NCBI RefSeq assembly: GCF_000972865.1
Contig: NZ_CP011144.1
Location: 2,862,772-2,926,771, forward strand
From: Pseudoxanthomonas suwonensis
GTDB lineage: Bacteria; Pseudomonadota; Gammaproteobacteria; Xanthomonadales; Xanthomonadaceae
DNA: 64,000 bases
Reading direction: 5' to 3'
The notes under the pieces were generated by a model, which did not search any database, had not been told where the DNA came from, and saw only the letters and a program-made list of their open reading frames with translations. The translations under genes and the position numbers were made by a program. This document shows positions 1 to 7,925 of this stretch, one piece after another (within the stretch, counting starts at the first letter, position 1; the number at the start of each line of letters is the position of its first letter).

Positions 1-51
1 GTCGTCGCTTGGGCCGACGGCGTCGGGTCGCGGTCATGCCCGCTCCTACAG
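1..51. repeat. Right half of a REP-type unit cut by the window edge
   Basis: The segment ends in the REP foot GCTCCTACA (43-51) preceded by a GCGGTCATGCCCGC hairpin arm. It matches the right half of the full unit at 49036-49129, including the arm sequence. The left half lies outside the window. Confidence 0.8.
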
Positions 52-245
52 AAAGCAGTTCCGTCGCAGGTTTGCCCCCTCCCATTCGCCGCAGGCGAAG
101 GGGGGTGAAGAGGGCCTGCAAGCACTGGCGTGCAGACCGATGAACGCTCGAAGGTGGTGCCTGAGGGCCGGGCGGGTCGGGGAGGGGTGCCGTTGCTGTT
201 GCTGTTGCTCGTCTGATCGAAGCTGCGACCTCGAAGCCACCCGAG
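52..245. other. Gene-free stretch left of pdxA with small hairpins
   Basis: No credible gene is seen. A hairpin lies near 86-107, where CCTCCCATTCGCC faces GGCGAAGGGGGG. A GTTGCTGTTGCTGTTGCT triplet run lies at 192-209. From about 164 onward the sequence is homologous to 49159 onward, so it is the left flank of the structured repeat that follows. In E. coli the gene after pdxA would be ksgA; no ksgA is seen here, so the operon is broken or displaced at this repeat block. Confidence 0.6.
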
Positions 246-357
246 GCCGTCGTGCCCTGGGGGTCTGGCGCAAGCAGCACAGGGATGTGCTGCGCTCGCG
301 ACTCGGAGGCAGGACGCCGGAGTGGAGCGATGCGCCAGACCCCCAGGGCACGGCGGC
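246..357. repeat. Structured cruciform repeat, copy A
   Basis: A left arm at 246-272 pairs with a right arm at 331-357 over 27 bp with one mismatch. The stem encloses a perfect hairpin at 274-293 (GCAGCACA, loop GGGA, TGTGCTGC) and a second imperfect hairpin at about 294-330. The core is the reverse complement of copy D at 49226-49337, with the same flanks. The arms differ from copy D in a compensated way. No protein-coding signal is credible: the reading frames here are palindrome artefacts. Function is unknown. Confidence 0.8.
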
Positions 358-428
358 CCCGTCCGAAGCCGATGCATCTGCTTCTGCTTCGGCTCTTGCT
401 CCGAGAAGCGCCGCCCGCAGCCCGCGAG

Positions 429-1409
429 CTACCGCGCCTGCCGCCGCGCCGCCATCCGCGCACAGGTGGCCACCGCCGCCTCCAGGCTGGACGGATCGGC
501 CACGCCACGCCCAGCCAGGTCCAGCGCGGTGCCGTGGTCGACCGCCACGCGCGGGTAGGGCAGGCCCAGGGTCAGGTTCACCGCGCGCTCGAAACCGCTG
601 TACTTGAGCACCGGCAGGCCCTGGTCGTGGTACATGGCCAGCACCGCGTCGAAGCCGGCCAGCTTCTGCGGCAGGAAGGCGGTGTCGGCGGGCAGCGGGC
701 CGACCACGCGCATCCCGCCGCTGTGCAGCTCGGCCAGCAGCGGGACGATCGTGTCGATCTCCTCGTGGCCCAGGTGTCCCGCTTCGCCGGCATGCGGGTT
801 CAGGCCGAGCACCGCGATCACCGGTTCGGCGATCCCGAAATCCTCGCGCAGCGCCGCCTCGGTGGTGCGCAGCACGCGGCGCAGCAGGTCGGCGTCGATG
901 GCGTCGGCGACCCGGCGCAGGGGCAGGTGGGTGGTGGCCAGGGCCACGCGCATGACCTCGTTGGCCAACATCATCACCACCTCGCGGCCGGCGTGGCCGG
1001 CGAGCAGTTCGGTGGTACCGGTGTACGGGATGCCGCCCTCGTTGATCGCCGCCTTGTGCACCGGGCCGGTGACCATGCCGGCGAAGTCGCCGCGGATGCA
1101 GCCGTCGGCGGCGTCGAGCAGGGCGCCGATCACCGCGCCCGCGTTGCGCGGGTCCGGATGGCCGAAGGCCACGGCGTTGTCGTTGGGGAACATGCGCAGC
1201 GGCAAGTCGCCGGCGCCGCGCGCCGGTTCGTCCTCATGCAGCAGGTTCAGTGGCAGGCCGAGCGCGTCGGCCGCCGCGCGCAGCGTGGCCGGATCGGCGA
1301 AGGCGACCAGTGCGCAGTCGCTGCGTGGCCGCTGGGCCAGGCGTACACACAACTCCGGGCCGACTCCCGCCGGTTCCCCGGGAACCAGCGCCAGCCGGGG
1401 CAGCGCCAT
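429..1409 (-). CDS. pdxA: 4-hydroxythreonine-4-phosphate dehydrogenase
   Basis: PdxA oxidises 4-phosphohydroxy-L-threonine in the DXP-dependent pyridoxal phosphate pathway and acts as a cytoplasmic metal-dependent homodimer. The 326-residue product has the normal length. It carries the family motifs EPAGVGPEL near the N-terminus, VTGPVHKAAI in the middle and MYHDQGL near the C-terminus, the last holding a metal-ligand histidine. The ATG at 1409 lies one base after the surA stop, so it is probably translationally coupled as third gene of lptD-surA-pdxA. That order is the classical gammaproteobacterial one, but the usual next gene, ksgA, is replaced by repeats. Confidence 0.95.
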   Translation of the reverse strand: MALPRLALVPGEPAGVGPELCVRLAQRPRSDCALVAFADPATLRAAADALGLPLNLLHEDEPARGAGDLPLRMFPNDNAVAFGHPDPRNAGAVIGALLDAADGCIRGDFAGMVTGPVHKAAINEGGIPYTGTTELLAGHAGREVVMMLANEVMRVALATTHLPLRRVADAIDADLLRRVLRTTEAALREDFGIAEPVIAVLGLNPHAGEAGHLGHEEIDTIVPLLAELHSGGMRVVGPLPADTAFLPQKLAGFDAVLAMYHDQGLPVLKYSGFERAVNLTLGLPYPRVAVDHGTALDLAGRGVADPSSLEAAVATCARMAARRQAR

Positions 1410-1410
1410 C

Positions 1411-2769
1411 TCAGCCGCCGGCGGGCGGTGCCGGCGCCGCGGTGGTGCCGCCGTCCTCGGCGCGATCGCCGGTGCGGAACACGACGTAGGCTTCGCCGCG
1501 CAGTTCCTGCAGGTAGCGGTTGAAGTCCTCTTCCAGCTTGCGCCGGCCGATGGTCTCGCGGACCTGGGCGCGGCGGTTGTTGTCGGTGACGTCGGTCTGC
1601 CGCACGCCCACCCGCTGGATCACGTGCCAGCCGGCCTCGGAACGGAACGGCTGGGACACGCCGCCGTCGCTCAGCGCGGTGATCTGGTTGCCGAAGTCCG
1701 CGCCGAAGGCGTCGGCCGGGAACCAGCCCAGGTCGCCGCCCTGGCCGCGGGTGTTGTTGTCCTCGGACGATTCGCGCGCCACCGCCTGGAAGTCGGCGCC
1801 GCCGGCGATCCGCGCATGCATGGTGTCGATCTTGGCCTTGGCGGCGGCGGCGTCCTGGCGGTCGTTGATCCGGACCAGGACGTGGCGCACGTGGTATTCG
1901 GTGACCGTCTGCGAGGGGCCGCCGCCGGCCGAGGCGTCGCGCACGTCCACCAGCTGCAGCAGCTGGAAGCCGCTGGGACCGCGGATCGGGCCGATGATCT
2001 GGCCGGGCGACAGGTCGGCGATCATCCGCGAGAACGCGGTCGGGATCTCGTCCTGGCTGCGCCAGCCCAGGTCGCCGCCTTCCAGCGCGTTGGGGCTGTC
2101 GGAATAGCGCACCGCGGCGGCGGGGAAGGTCAGTTCGCCGCGGTCGAGCACGTTCTTGATGCCTTCGATCTTGCGCTGGCCGGTGGCGATCTGTTCGGCG
2201 GTGGCGCCCTCGGGCAGGGCGACCAGGATGTGGGCCAGGTGGAACTGGCGGCCACCCGAGGCCTGCTGGGCCAGCGCCGAGTCGACCTCGCTCTCGCTGA
2301 CGTTGATCCGGCTCTGGGCGAAGCCCTGGCGCAGGCGCTGGATCATGATCTCGTCGGCCAGCGAACGGCGGAAATCGTCGAAGGCCAGGCCGTCCTCGGC
2401 CAGCCGCTGGCGCAGGCCGTCGAGCGTCAGCCCGTTCTGCTGGGCGATGGCGGCCACCGACTGGTTGAGTTCCTGGTCGCTGATGCGGACGCCCTGGGCC
2501 TTGGCGCGCTCCACCTGCAGGCGGGTCAGCACCAGCCGCTCGAGCACCTGCCGCTCCAGCACCGCGCGCGGCGGCAGCTGGTCCTCGCGGCCGGCGTACT
2601 GGGCGATGATGTTCTGCATCGCCAGGTCCAGTTCGCTCTGCAGCACCACGTCCTCGTCCACGACCGCGGCGATGCGTTCGATCGGCTGCAGTTGCTGGGC
2701 CGGTGCGGCGAAGGGAAGCGAGAAGAGGGCGGCTGCGGCCAGGAAGGTCGCGGAAAGGCGAAGGCTCAT
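1411..2769 (-). CDS. surA: Periplasmic chaperone / peptidyl-prolyl isomerase SurA
   Basis: SurA escorts unfolded outer-membrane proteins, including LptD, across the periplasm. The 452-residue product begins with a signal peptide (about 1-24, ending AAPAQ). Then come an N-terminal chaperone domain and two parvulin domains starting near 176 (FHLAHILV) and 292 (YHVRHVLV), each with the GGDLGW motif. The ATG at 2769 was chosen because it starts directly at a signal peptide and sits five bases after the lptD stop. A longer frame to 2871 would overlap lptD and lose the signal. Co-transcription with lptD, a principal client, makes functional sense. Confidence 0.95.
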   Translation of the reverse strand: MSLRLSATFLAAAALFSLPFAAPAQQLQPIERIAAVVDEDVVLQSELDLAMQNIIAQYAGREDQLPPRAVLERQVLERLVLTRLQVERAKAQGVRISDQELNQSVAAIAQQNGLTLDGLRQRLAEDGLAFDDFRRSLADEIMIQRLRQGFAQSRINVSESEVDSALAQQASGGRQFHLAHILVALPEGATAEQIATGQRKIEGIKNVLDRGELTFPAAAVRYSDSPNALEGGDLGWRSQDEIPTAFSRMIADLSPGQIIGPIRGPSGFQLLQLVDVRDASAGGGPSQTVTEYHVRHVLVRINDRQDAAAAKAKIDTMHARIAGGADFQAVARESSEDNNTRGQGGDLGWFPADAFGADFGNQITALSDGGVSQPFRSEAGWHVIQRVGVRQTDVTDNNRRAQVRETIGRRKLEEDFNRYLQELRGEAYVVFRTGDRAEDGGTTAAPAPPAGG

Positions 2770-2773
2770 GGAC

Positions 2774-5068
2774 TCACGGAATGAGGTTCGGATCGTAGTC
2801 GTCCGGATCGGGCGTGGTGTTGCTGGGCGGGACCAGATACAGGTCGTCGCGGTGGTAGCCGAGAATAGCACGGCGCAGGGTGCGCTCCGTGTCCTGGCCA
2901 GCCGACCCTAGGCCCTTTAGCACGAATTCCACCTGAACGGCGTTGTCGAGCTCGCCGGCGCGGTTGCGCACGTAGCGCCGGGCCACCACCCGCACCGCCA
3001 GGCAGCAGCTGTCCCACTGCACGCCGCCGATGGCCTCCAGCAGCTTGTCGTCGGCCAGCGAGTGGTAGTAGCGGCCGACCACGCTCCAGGTGGGGTTGAT
3101 CGGGTACAGGAAGGAGAAGTCCGCCTGCTCGAGCAGGTCGCGGCGGTAGCGGTAGCTCAGGTTGGCCACGCCGTCGCCGGGCCACAGGTAGCGGGCGCGC
3201 ACGCTGGCCAGGTCCTCGCGGCGGAACTTCGGGTCCCACTGGTAGGAGGCGCCGAGGGTCCAGCGGTCGTTGATCACGTAGTTGCCGTCGGCCACCCAGG
3301 CCGACTTGCCTTCCTGCACCGGCAGCTCGCCCGGGGCCACCACCCGCGAATCCTCGAAGTAGCGGATCTGGCCCAGGCTGGCCGACAGCTTCTCGCGGCC
3401 GTCGGCTTCGCGGATCAGGCGTGTGCTCAGGGCCACGGTCAGCTGGTTGGCGTCGGTCTGGCGGTCGGCGCCGGAATAGCGGTTGTCGCGGAACAGCTGG
3501 CCCCAGCTGAAGGTGAACGGCCGGGTGTCGAACAGCGGCAGCCCGTCCTGCTCGCGGTACGGGGCGTTGAGGTAGAACAGCCGCGGTTCCAGTGTGTGCA
3601 GGTAGGCTTCGTCGCCGATGGTGGTGTGGCGGTCGAAGTACACGCCCGCGTCGAGCGTGGTGATCGGCAGGTTGCGGGAGGGCGAGGCATCGCCGCCGAG
3701 CTGTTCCGCCAGGCCGCTTTCCAGCTGGTAGGCGGTGTAGCGCCAGGCCAGGGTCGGGGTGATGTACCAGGCCGGCCCGGCCAGCCGCGCCGAGACGTAG
3801 GGCTTCACGTCCAGGCGGCTGCCGCCGGGGCGTTCACTGTGGTCGAAGTGCACTGCCTCGGCCCACACGCCGGCGTCGAGCCACTGGCCCAGCGGCTGCT
3901 CCCAGTTGACGTAGACGCGCGGCAGCCGGCTGTAGGGAAGGTTGGCGTCGGTGAGGGTGTAGTCGGTGAGCTGGAAGTGCTCGGCCATCGCGCCGGCGTT
4001 CCAGTACTGGCCGACGCCGTAGACGCCCGCCGTGCTCTGCAGGTAGGACGCGGAAATGCCGGCGAGGCGGTTGGCGAAGTCCTCGATGTAGCGTTCGTCG
4101 CTGACCCAGCCCAGGTTCGCACGTGCCTGCCAGGTGCCGCTGAGGTTGTGGTAGCCGCTGAACTGGAAGCGCCCGCGGTCGCGATCGCGCAGGCTGTCGT
4201 TGGGCATGTACGCTGCATTGAAGATGCCGCGGCCGCCCGAATAGAGGTAGCGGAACTCGCTGTCCAGCAGCAGCCCGCGCTTGCTCATCCAGCGCGGCAT
4301 CAGGGTCATGTCGTAGTTCGGCGCCAGGTTCAGGTAGATCGGCTGGCGGTAGTCGAAGCCGTTGCGCCCGGACATGCTCACCGACGGGTAGAGCAGGCCG
4401 GTCTGGCGGCGGTCGTCGACCGGGAACTTGAACCAGGGCACGTACAGCACCGGGAACCTGCCCATCCGCAGCACCGCGTTGCGGGCCACGCCGAAGCCCT
4501 CGTCGCTGTCCACGTCGATCCGCTGCGCGCGCAGGTCCCACATGCGCTGCGAGGGATCGCAGGTGCTGTAGGTGGAGTGGTGCATCTGCCCGAGCGGGCC
4601 GGTCAGCGCGATCGAGTCGGCGCCGCCGTTGCCGCGCCGGTCCACCAGCTGGTAGCGGATGTTGGTGATGGTGTGGGTGTCGGTGTTCTGGTTGCCCTCG
4701 GCGCGGTCGGCGACGATGCGGATGCCCGAGTCCTGGTAGCGGACGTTGCCTTCGGCCACGTAGGTGCCGGCCTCGGTGTCGAAGTTGAGGCTGTCGGTGC
4801 CCAGGAACTGGTCGCCGCGGATCAGGGCGACGTTTCCCTGGATCTGCGGGGTGGCGCGGGTGCCGCTCTGCTCGTCGCCCTCGATCACCGTGGGCTGGTT
4901 CTCGCGCGCCGGGTCGCCGGGCTGGGCCGCCGGTGGCGCCCCCTCGAACGGCGGGATGATGTCGCCGATCGGACACAGCGCCCAGCTCAGCGGTTTTTCA
5001 TCCGCCATCGCCGGCAGGCAGACGGCGATGCTCAGGGACAGCGGGAGCAGGCGCAGGGGGGAACGCAC
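2774..5068 (-). CDS. lptD: LPS-assembly outer-membrane protein LptD
   Basis: LptD, with LptE, inserts lipopolysaccharide into the outer leaflet of the outer membrane. The 764-residue protein has a signal peptide (1-22), an LptA-like jelly-roll domain (about 75-155) and a long C-terminal beta-barrel. All four cysteines used for the rearranging disulfides are visible: C32, C170 and the adjacent pair C688-C689. The start is a GTG at 5068, which gives a clean signal peptide; no ATG fits better. It opens the lptD-surA-pdxA operon. The 121-bp gap to the upstream gene could hold its promoter, but no convincing boxes were found. Confidence 0.95.
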   Translation of the reverse strand: MRSPLRLLPLSLSIAVCLPAMADEKPLSWALCPIGDIIPPFEGAPPAAQPGDPARENQPTVIEGDEQSGTRATPQIQGNVALIRGDQFLGTDSLNFDTEAGTYVAEGNVRYQDSGIRIVADRAEGNQNTDTHTITNIRYQLVDRRGNGGADSIALTGPLGQMHHSTYSTCDPSQRMWDLRAQRIDVDSDEGFGVARNAVLRMGRFPVLYVPWFKFPVDDRRQTGLLYPSVSMSGRNGFDYRQPIYLNLAPNYDMTLMPRWMSKRGLLLDSEFRYLYSGGRGIFNAAYMPNDSLRDRDRGRFQFSGYHNLSGTWQARANLGWVSDERYIEDFANRLAGISASYLQSTAGVYGVGQYWNAGAMAEHFQLTDYTLTDANLPYSRLPRVYVNWEQPLGQWLDAGVWAEAVHFDHSERPGGSRLDVKPYVSARLAGPAWYITPTLAWRYTAYQLESGLAEQLGGDASPSRNLPITTLDAGVYFDRHTTIGDEAYLHTLEPRLFYLNAPYREQDGLPLFDTRPFTFSWGQLFRDNRYSGADRQTDANQLTVALSTRLIREADGREKLSASLGQIRYFEDSRVVAPGELPVQEGKSAWVADGNYVINDRWTLGASYQWDPKFRREDLASVRARYLWPGDGVANLSYRYRRDLLEQADFSFLYPINPTWSVVGRYYHSLADDKLLEAIGGVQWDSCCLAVRVVARRYVRNRAGELDNAVQVEFVLKGLGSAGQDTERTLRRAILGYHRDDLYLVPPSNTTPDPDDYDPNLIP

Positions 5069-5189
5069 GGGCGGGGGGCATCCAGGCCGGAAAATCGCCG
5101 GTAGCTTGCCGGATGCGGGTGCATGCGGGCAATGAAAGCCGGCCCGCGGCGCAGGCGAGGTTCATCCGGCGCCGCCGGCACCGGGCGGG

Positions 5190-6101
5190 TCAGTCCTGCA
5201 GGGCGCCGACGTGCGCCACCGCGCACTCGGCCAGCGCGTCGAGGTTGTAGCCGCCCTCGAGCATGGACACCAACCGGCCGCCGCCGTGGCGGGCGGCGAT
5301 CGCGCGCAGTTCGGCGGTGATCCAGGCGAAGTCCTCGGCCTCGAGCATCAGGTCGGCCAGCGGGTCGGCCAGGTGCGCGTCGAAGCCGGCCGATACCAGC
5401 AGCAGCTGCGGCCGGAAGTCGTCCAGCGCCGGCAGCAGCGAATCCAGCCAGGTGTTGCGGAAGCGGAAGCCGCCGCTGCCCGGCGGCAACAGCGCGTTGT
5501 GCAGGTTGCCGGCGCCGCGTTCGTGCACGCTGCCGGTGTGCGGGTAGAGCCCGGACTGGTGGCTGCTGAAGTAGGCCACCGCCGGCTGGCGCTGGAAGAT
5601 CGCCTGGGTGCCGTTGCCGTGGTGCACGTCGAAGTCGACGATCGCGATGCGTTCCAGGCCGTGGCGCTCGCGCGCATGGGCGGCGGCCACGGCGATGTTG
5701 TTGAACAGGCAGAAACCCATCGCCGCGTCGGCGGTGGCGTGGTGGCCGGGCGGGCGCACGGCGCAGAAGGCGGTCTCGGCCTCGCCGGCCATCACCGCGT
5801 CGATCGCCGCCGCGCCGGCGCCGGCGGCGTACAGGGCGGCGCGGCCCGAGGCCGGGCACAGCACGGTATCCGGATCCAGGCGCTGCAGGCCGTCGGCGAC
5901 CGGCGCCAGTACCTCGTCCACCAGCTCGGCGGTGTGGACCCGCAGCAGGTCGCCGCGCTGGGCCATCGGCGCCTGCCGCCAGGGCAGGCCGGGATAGGCC
6001 GCGCGCAGCGCGTCGAGCACCACGCGCAGTCGCGCCGGCTGTTCCGGATGCTCCGGGCCGGGATCGTGGTCGAGGCAGGCGGGGTGGGTCCAGGCCAGCA
6101 T
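5190..6101 (-). CDS. Histone-deacetylase-family (HDAC-like) amidohydrolase
   Basis: Bacterial members of this zinc-dependent superfamily remove acetyl or acyl groups from small amides, polyamines or proteins; the substrate cannot be read from sequence. The 303 residues contain the catalytic RPPGHHA motif (H120, H121), VDFDVHHGNGT with zinc ligands D158 and H160, and the third ligand D241 in SAGFDAH. It resembles class II/acetoin-utilisation type proteins. It lies upstream of lptD on the same strand with 121 bp between them, so it may or may not share the transcript. A REP array lies directly upstream. Confidence 0.9.
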   Translation of the reverse strand: MLAWTHPACLDHDPGPEHPEQPARLRVVLDALRAAYPGLPWRQAPMAQRGDLLRVHTAELVDEVLAPVADGLQRLDPDTVLCPASGRAALYAAGAGAAAIDAVMAGEAETAFCAVRPPGHHATADAAMGFCLFNNIAVAAAHARERHGLERIAIVDFDVHHGNGTQAIFQRQPAVAYFSSHQSGLYPHTGSVHERGAGNLHNALLPPGSGGFRFRNTWLDSLLPALDDFRPQLLLVSAGFDAHLADPLADLMLEAEDFAWITAELRAIAARHGGGRLVSMLEGGYNLDALAECAVAHVGALQD

Positions 6102-6474
6102 GCGGCCAACCTAGCGCGCAACCGCGACCGGCGCCATCCGCTTTTGGTCGGAGCGGCGACGCACGCAGGAGCCAGGCTTGCCGGCGACCCGGGCATCGGA
6201 ACCATGCACGTGGCCTGCGCCGACGGCGTCGGGACAACGGGTGGCGGTGTAGGAGCACAGCTTGCTGGCGACACGGGCGTCGGAATCATGAGGACGTCGC
6301 CTGTGCCGAGGTCGTCGCGTCGCCGGCTGAACCCGGCTCCTACAACAGCCCTGGCGCGGCCGCCCTTCACGCTCTTCTGTAGGAGCCGACTTCAGTCGGC
6401 GACACGGGCGTCGGAACGATGAGGGCGTCGCCTGGACCGACGCCGCCGCGTCGCGGGCAAGCCCTGTTCCTACG
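6102..6474. repeat. REP array: one decayed and two complete 97-bp units
   Basis: Complete units lie at 6248-6344 and 6378-6474. Each begins TGTAGGAGC and ends GCTCCTACA (second unit: GTTCCTACG). Each has two mini-hairpin arms and a conserved middle with CGTCGG facing CCGACG. A decayed unit occupies about 6145-6240. The right foot of the last unit contains the stop codon of the adenosyltransferase gene (6470-6472). Palindromes here could act as transcription terminators or mRNA stabilisers for both flanking minus-strand genes. Confidence 0.85.
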
Positions 6475-7033
6475 GCGCTGCGTTGCGCCGCTCGTGTCGC
6501 CACAGCACCTCGCCCTGGCCGTCGGCGCGGGCCAGCACCCGGGCCAGCACGAACAGCAGGTCGGACAGGCGGTTGAGGTAGCGGATCGCCTCGCCGCGCA
6601 CGGTTTCCTCGCGCGCAAGCGCCACCGTCTCGCGTTCGGCGCGGCGCACGATGGTGCGGGCCAGGTGGCAGCGGGCGGCGGCCTCGCCGCCGGCCGGCAG
6701 GATGAAGTCCTTCAGCGGCGGCAGGTCGGCGTTCCAGCGGTCCAGGTGGCGCTCCAGCGCGTCGATGTCCGTGCCATGGACCGCCGCGTGGCCGGGGATG
6801 CACAGTTCGCCGCCGAGGTCGAACAGCTGGTGCTGCACCGCGGTCAGCAGCTCGCGCACCTCGTCCGGCACGTGCGGTGCGGCCAGGACCACGCCGATCG
6901 CCGAATTGGCCTCGTCCACGGTGCCGTAGGCGGCCACCCGCAGCGAGTCCTTGCCGGTGCGGCTGCCGTCGCCCAGGCCGGTGCTGCCGTCGTCGCCGGT
7001 GCGGGTGTAGATCTTCGAGAGGCGGTTGCCCAT
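6470..7033 (-). CDS. PduO-type cob(I)alamin adenosyltransferase
   Basis: The enzyme transfers the adenosyl group of ATP to cob(I)alamin, making coenzyme B12. The 187-residue protein matches the trimeric PduO/ACAT family: the N-terminal ATP-binding segment KIYTRTGDDGSTGL and the later block RTIVRRAERE followed by RYLNRLSDLLF. It starts 17 bp after the membrane gene at 7050-7643, here called btuM, which suggests an uptake-and-activation pair. The TAG stop lies inside a REP foot. No cobalamin biosynthesis genes are present, so salvage is the likely context. Confidence 0.93.
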   Translation of the reverse strand: MGNRLSKIYTRTGDDGSTGLGDGSRTGKDSLRVAAYGTVDEANSAIGVVLAAPHVPDEVRELLTAVQHQLFDLGGELCIPGHAAVHGTDIDALERHLDRWNADLPPLKDFILPAGGEAAARCHLARTIVRRAERETVALAREETVRGEAIRYLNRLSDLLFVLARVLARADGQGEVLWRHERRNAAP

Positions 7034-7049
7034 GGCCGGGCCGCGGCGG

Positions 7050-7643
7050 TCAGTGCGCGGTGCGGTCGCTGCCGCGGCCCACGGTCGGGGCGATGCGCTC
7101 GGCCGCCAGCTGCAGCGCCGCGGCGATGCCCACGTACACCGCCGCGGTCACCAGGTACGGCGGCAGCCAGTCGGTGTAGTTCTTCCACCAGCCGGCCAGG
7201 GTCGGATCGGCCACCGAGGCGCTGAGCCAGTAGAAGCCGCCCTGGGCGAACAGGTGGCAGGCCAGCACCGAGACGACGAACGCCAGGGCCAGACGGCCCA
7301 GCGCATCCCAGCTGGCGCCGCGGTAGTGGCGGCGCAGCCAGGCGCCGCCGAGCCACATCGCACCGTAGGCCGGCAGCAGGAACCAGTAGCCCGGCGAGAC
7401 GCAGTAGTGGCTCCAGAAGTCGATGCCCTGGCCGCTGATCACCCACCAGTCCACCGCCACCGCCAGCGCCATCAGCAGCGGGAAGGCCCAGCGGCCCCAG
7501 CCGCGCAGGTGGAAGCCGGCGATGAAGAACACCGCCCAGGTCGCGTCCGGCGGCGAGAAGTGGTCGAACACGTGCGCGCGCGAGGCGGCCATCAACAGGG
7601 CCAGGACGGACAGGATGAACAGGCGGGACGTGTTGGCGGTCAT
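7050..7643 (-). CDS. btuM: BtuM-like cobalamin membrane transporter (probable)
   Basis: This 197-residue protein is almost entirely hydrophobic, with about six membrane segments. It fits BtuM, a solitary homologue of ECF-transporter S-components that binds cobalamin through a conserved cysteine (Cys80 in the Thiobacillus denitrificans protein). Here C81 sits in the segment YCVSPGYW, at the matching place. The neighbouring adenosyltransferase supports a corrinoid role. The ATG at 7643 begins MTANTSRL and fits the first membrane helix. A longer frame reading into the upstream repeat was rejected. No B12 riboswitch was recognised upstream; TAGAAT about 30 bp upstream is a possible -10. Confidence 0.72.
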   Translation of the reverse strand: MTANTSRLFILSVLALLMAASRAHVFDHFSPPDATWAVFFIAGFHLRGWGRWAFPLLMALAVAVDWWVISGQGIDFWSHYCVSPGYWFLLPAYGAMWLGGAWLRRHYRGASWDALGRLALAFVVSVLACHLFAQGGFYWLSASVADPTLAGWWKNYTDWLPPYLVTAAVYVGIAAALQLAAERIAPTVGRGSDRTAH

Positions 7644-7752
7644 GGCGCGCGGGTGGTGAAGACTAGGCCGGCATTCTAGCCCATGCCCGGGCGGGGCCGG
7701 CGCGGCGGGCCGCGATGGGCACCGGGAAACCGGCGTCGGCTCCGCAGCAACG

Positions 7753-7865
7753 CCCCATCGTTCCGGTGAACGCCGGGACCCAGTGTCTTCCGTTTTTCCC
7801 GGGCTGCAGGCCGCGGTACGCGCGCGCAAAGTCGCTGGGTCCGGCGTTCGCCGGGACGACGGGGG
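7753..7865. repeat. Long inverted repeat between btuM and ubiH
   Basis: The left arm (about 7753-7782, core CGTTCCGGTGAACGCCGGG) pairs imperfectly with the right arm (about 7833-7865, core CCGGCGTTCGCCGGGACG). Each arm is itself a CCGG-rich hairpin followed by ACCCAG. It resembles the dispersed CCGGCGAA..GCCGGGACCCAG palindromes common in proteobacteria and is unrelated to the GTAG-headed units elsewhere in this window. It occupies the space between the divergent btuM and ubiH genes. Confidence 0.7.
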
Positions 7866-7925
7866 CATGGATTGCAGGCTTCCGCGCTCGGCAATACCGC
7901 GCAGGCCGCCGCGTATCATGTGCCG

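Noticed and set aside
46..607. Overlapping frames on both strands at the left edge
   Set aside because: They run through the cruciform repeat and REP half-unit and into pdxA antisense; no homology or start signal.
7644..7752. Possible cobalamin riboswitch upstream of btuM
   Set aside because: No B12-box or characteristic riboswitch core could be found on the minus strand; GGTTTCCCGGTGCC is only a faint resemblance.
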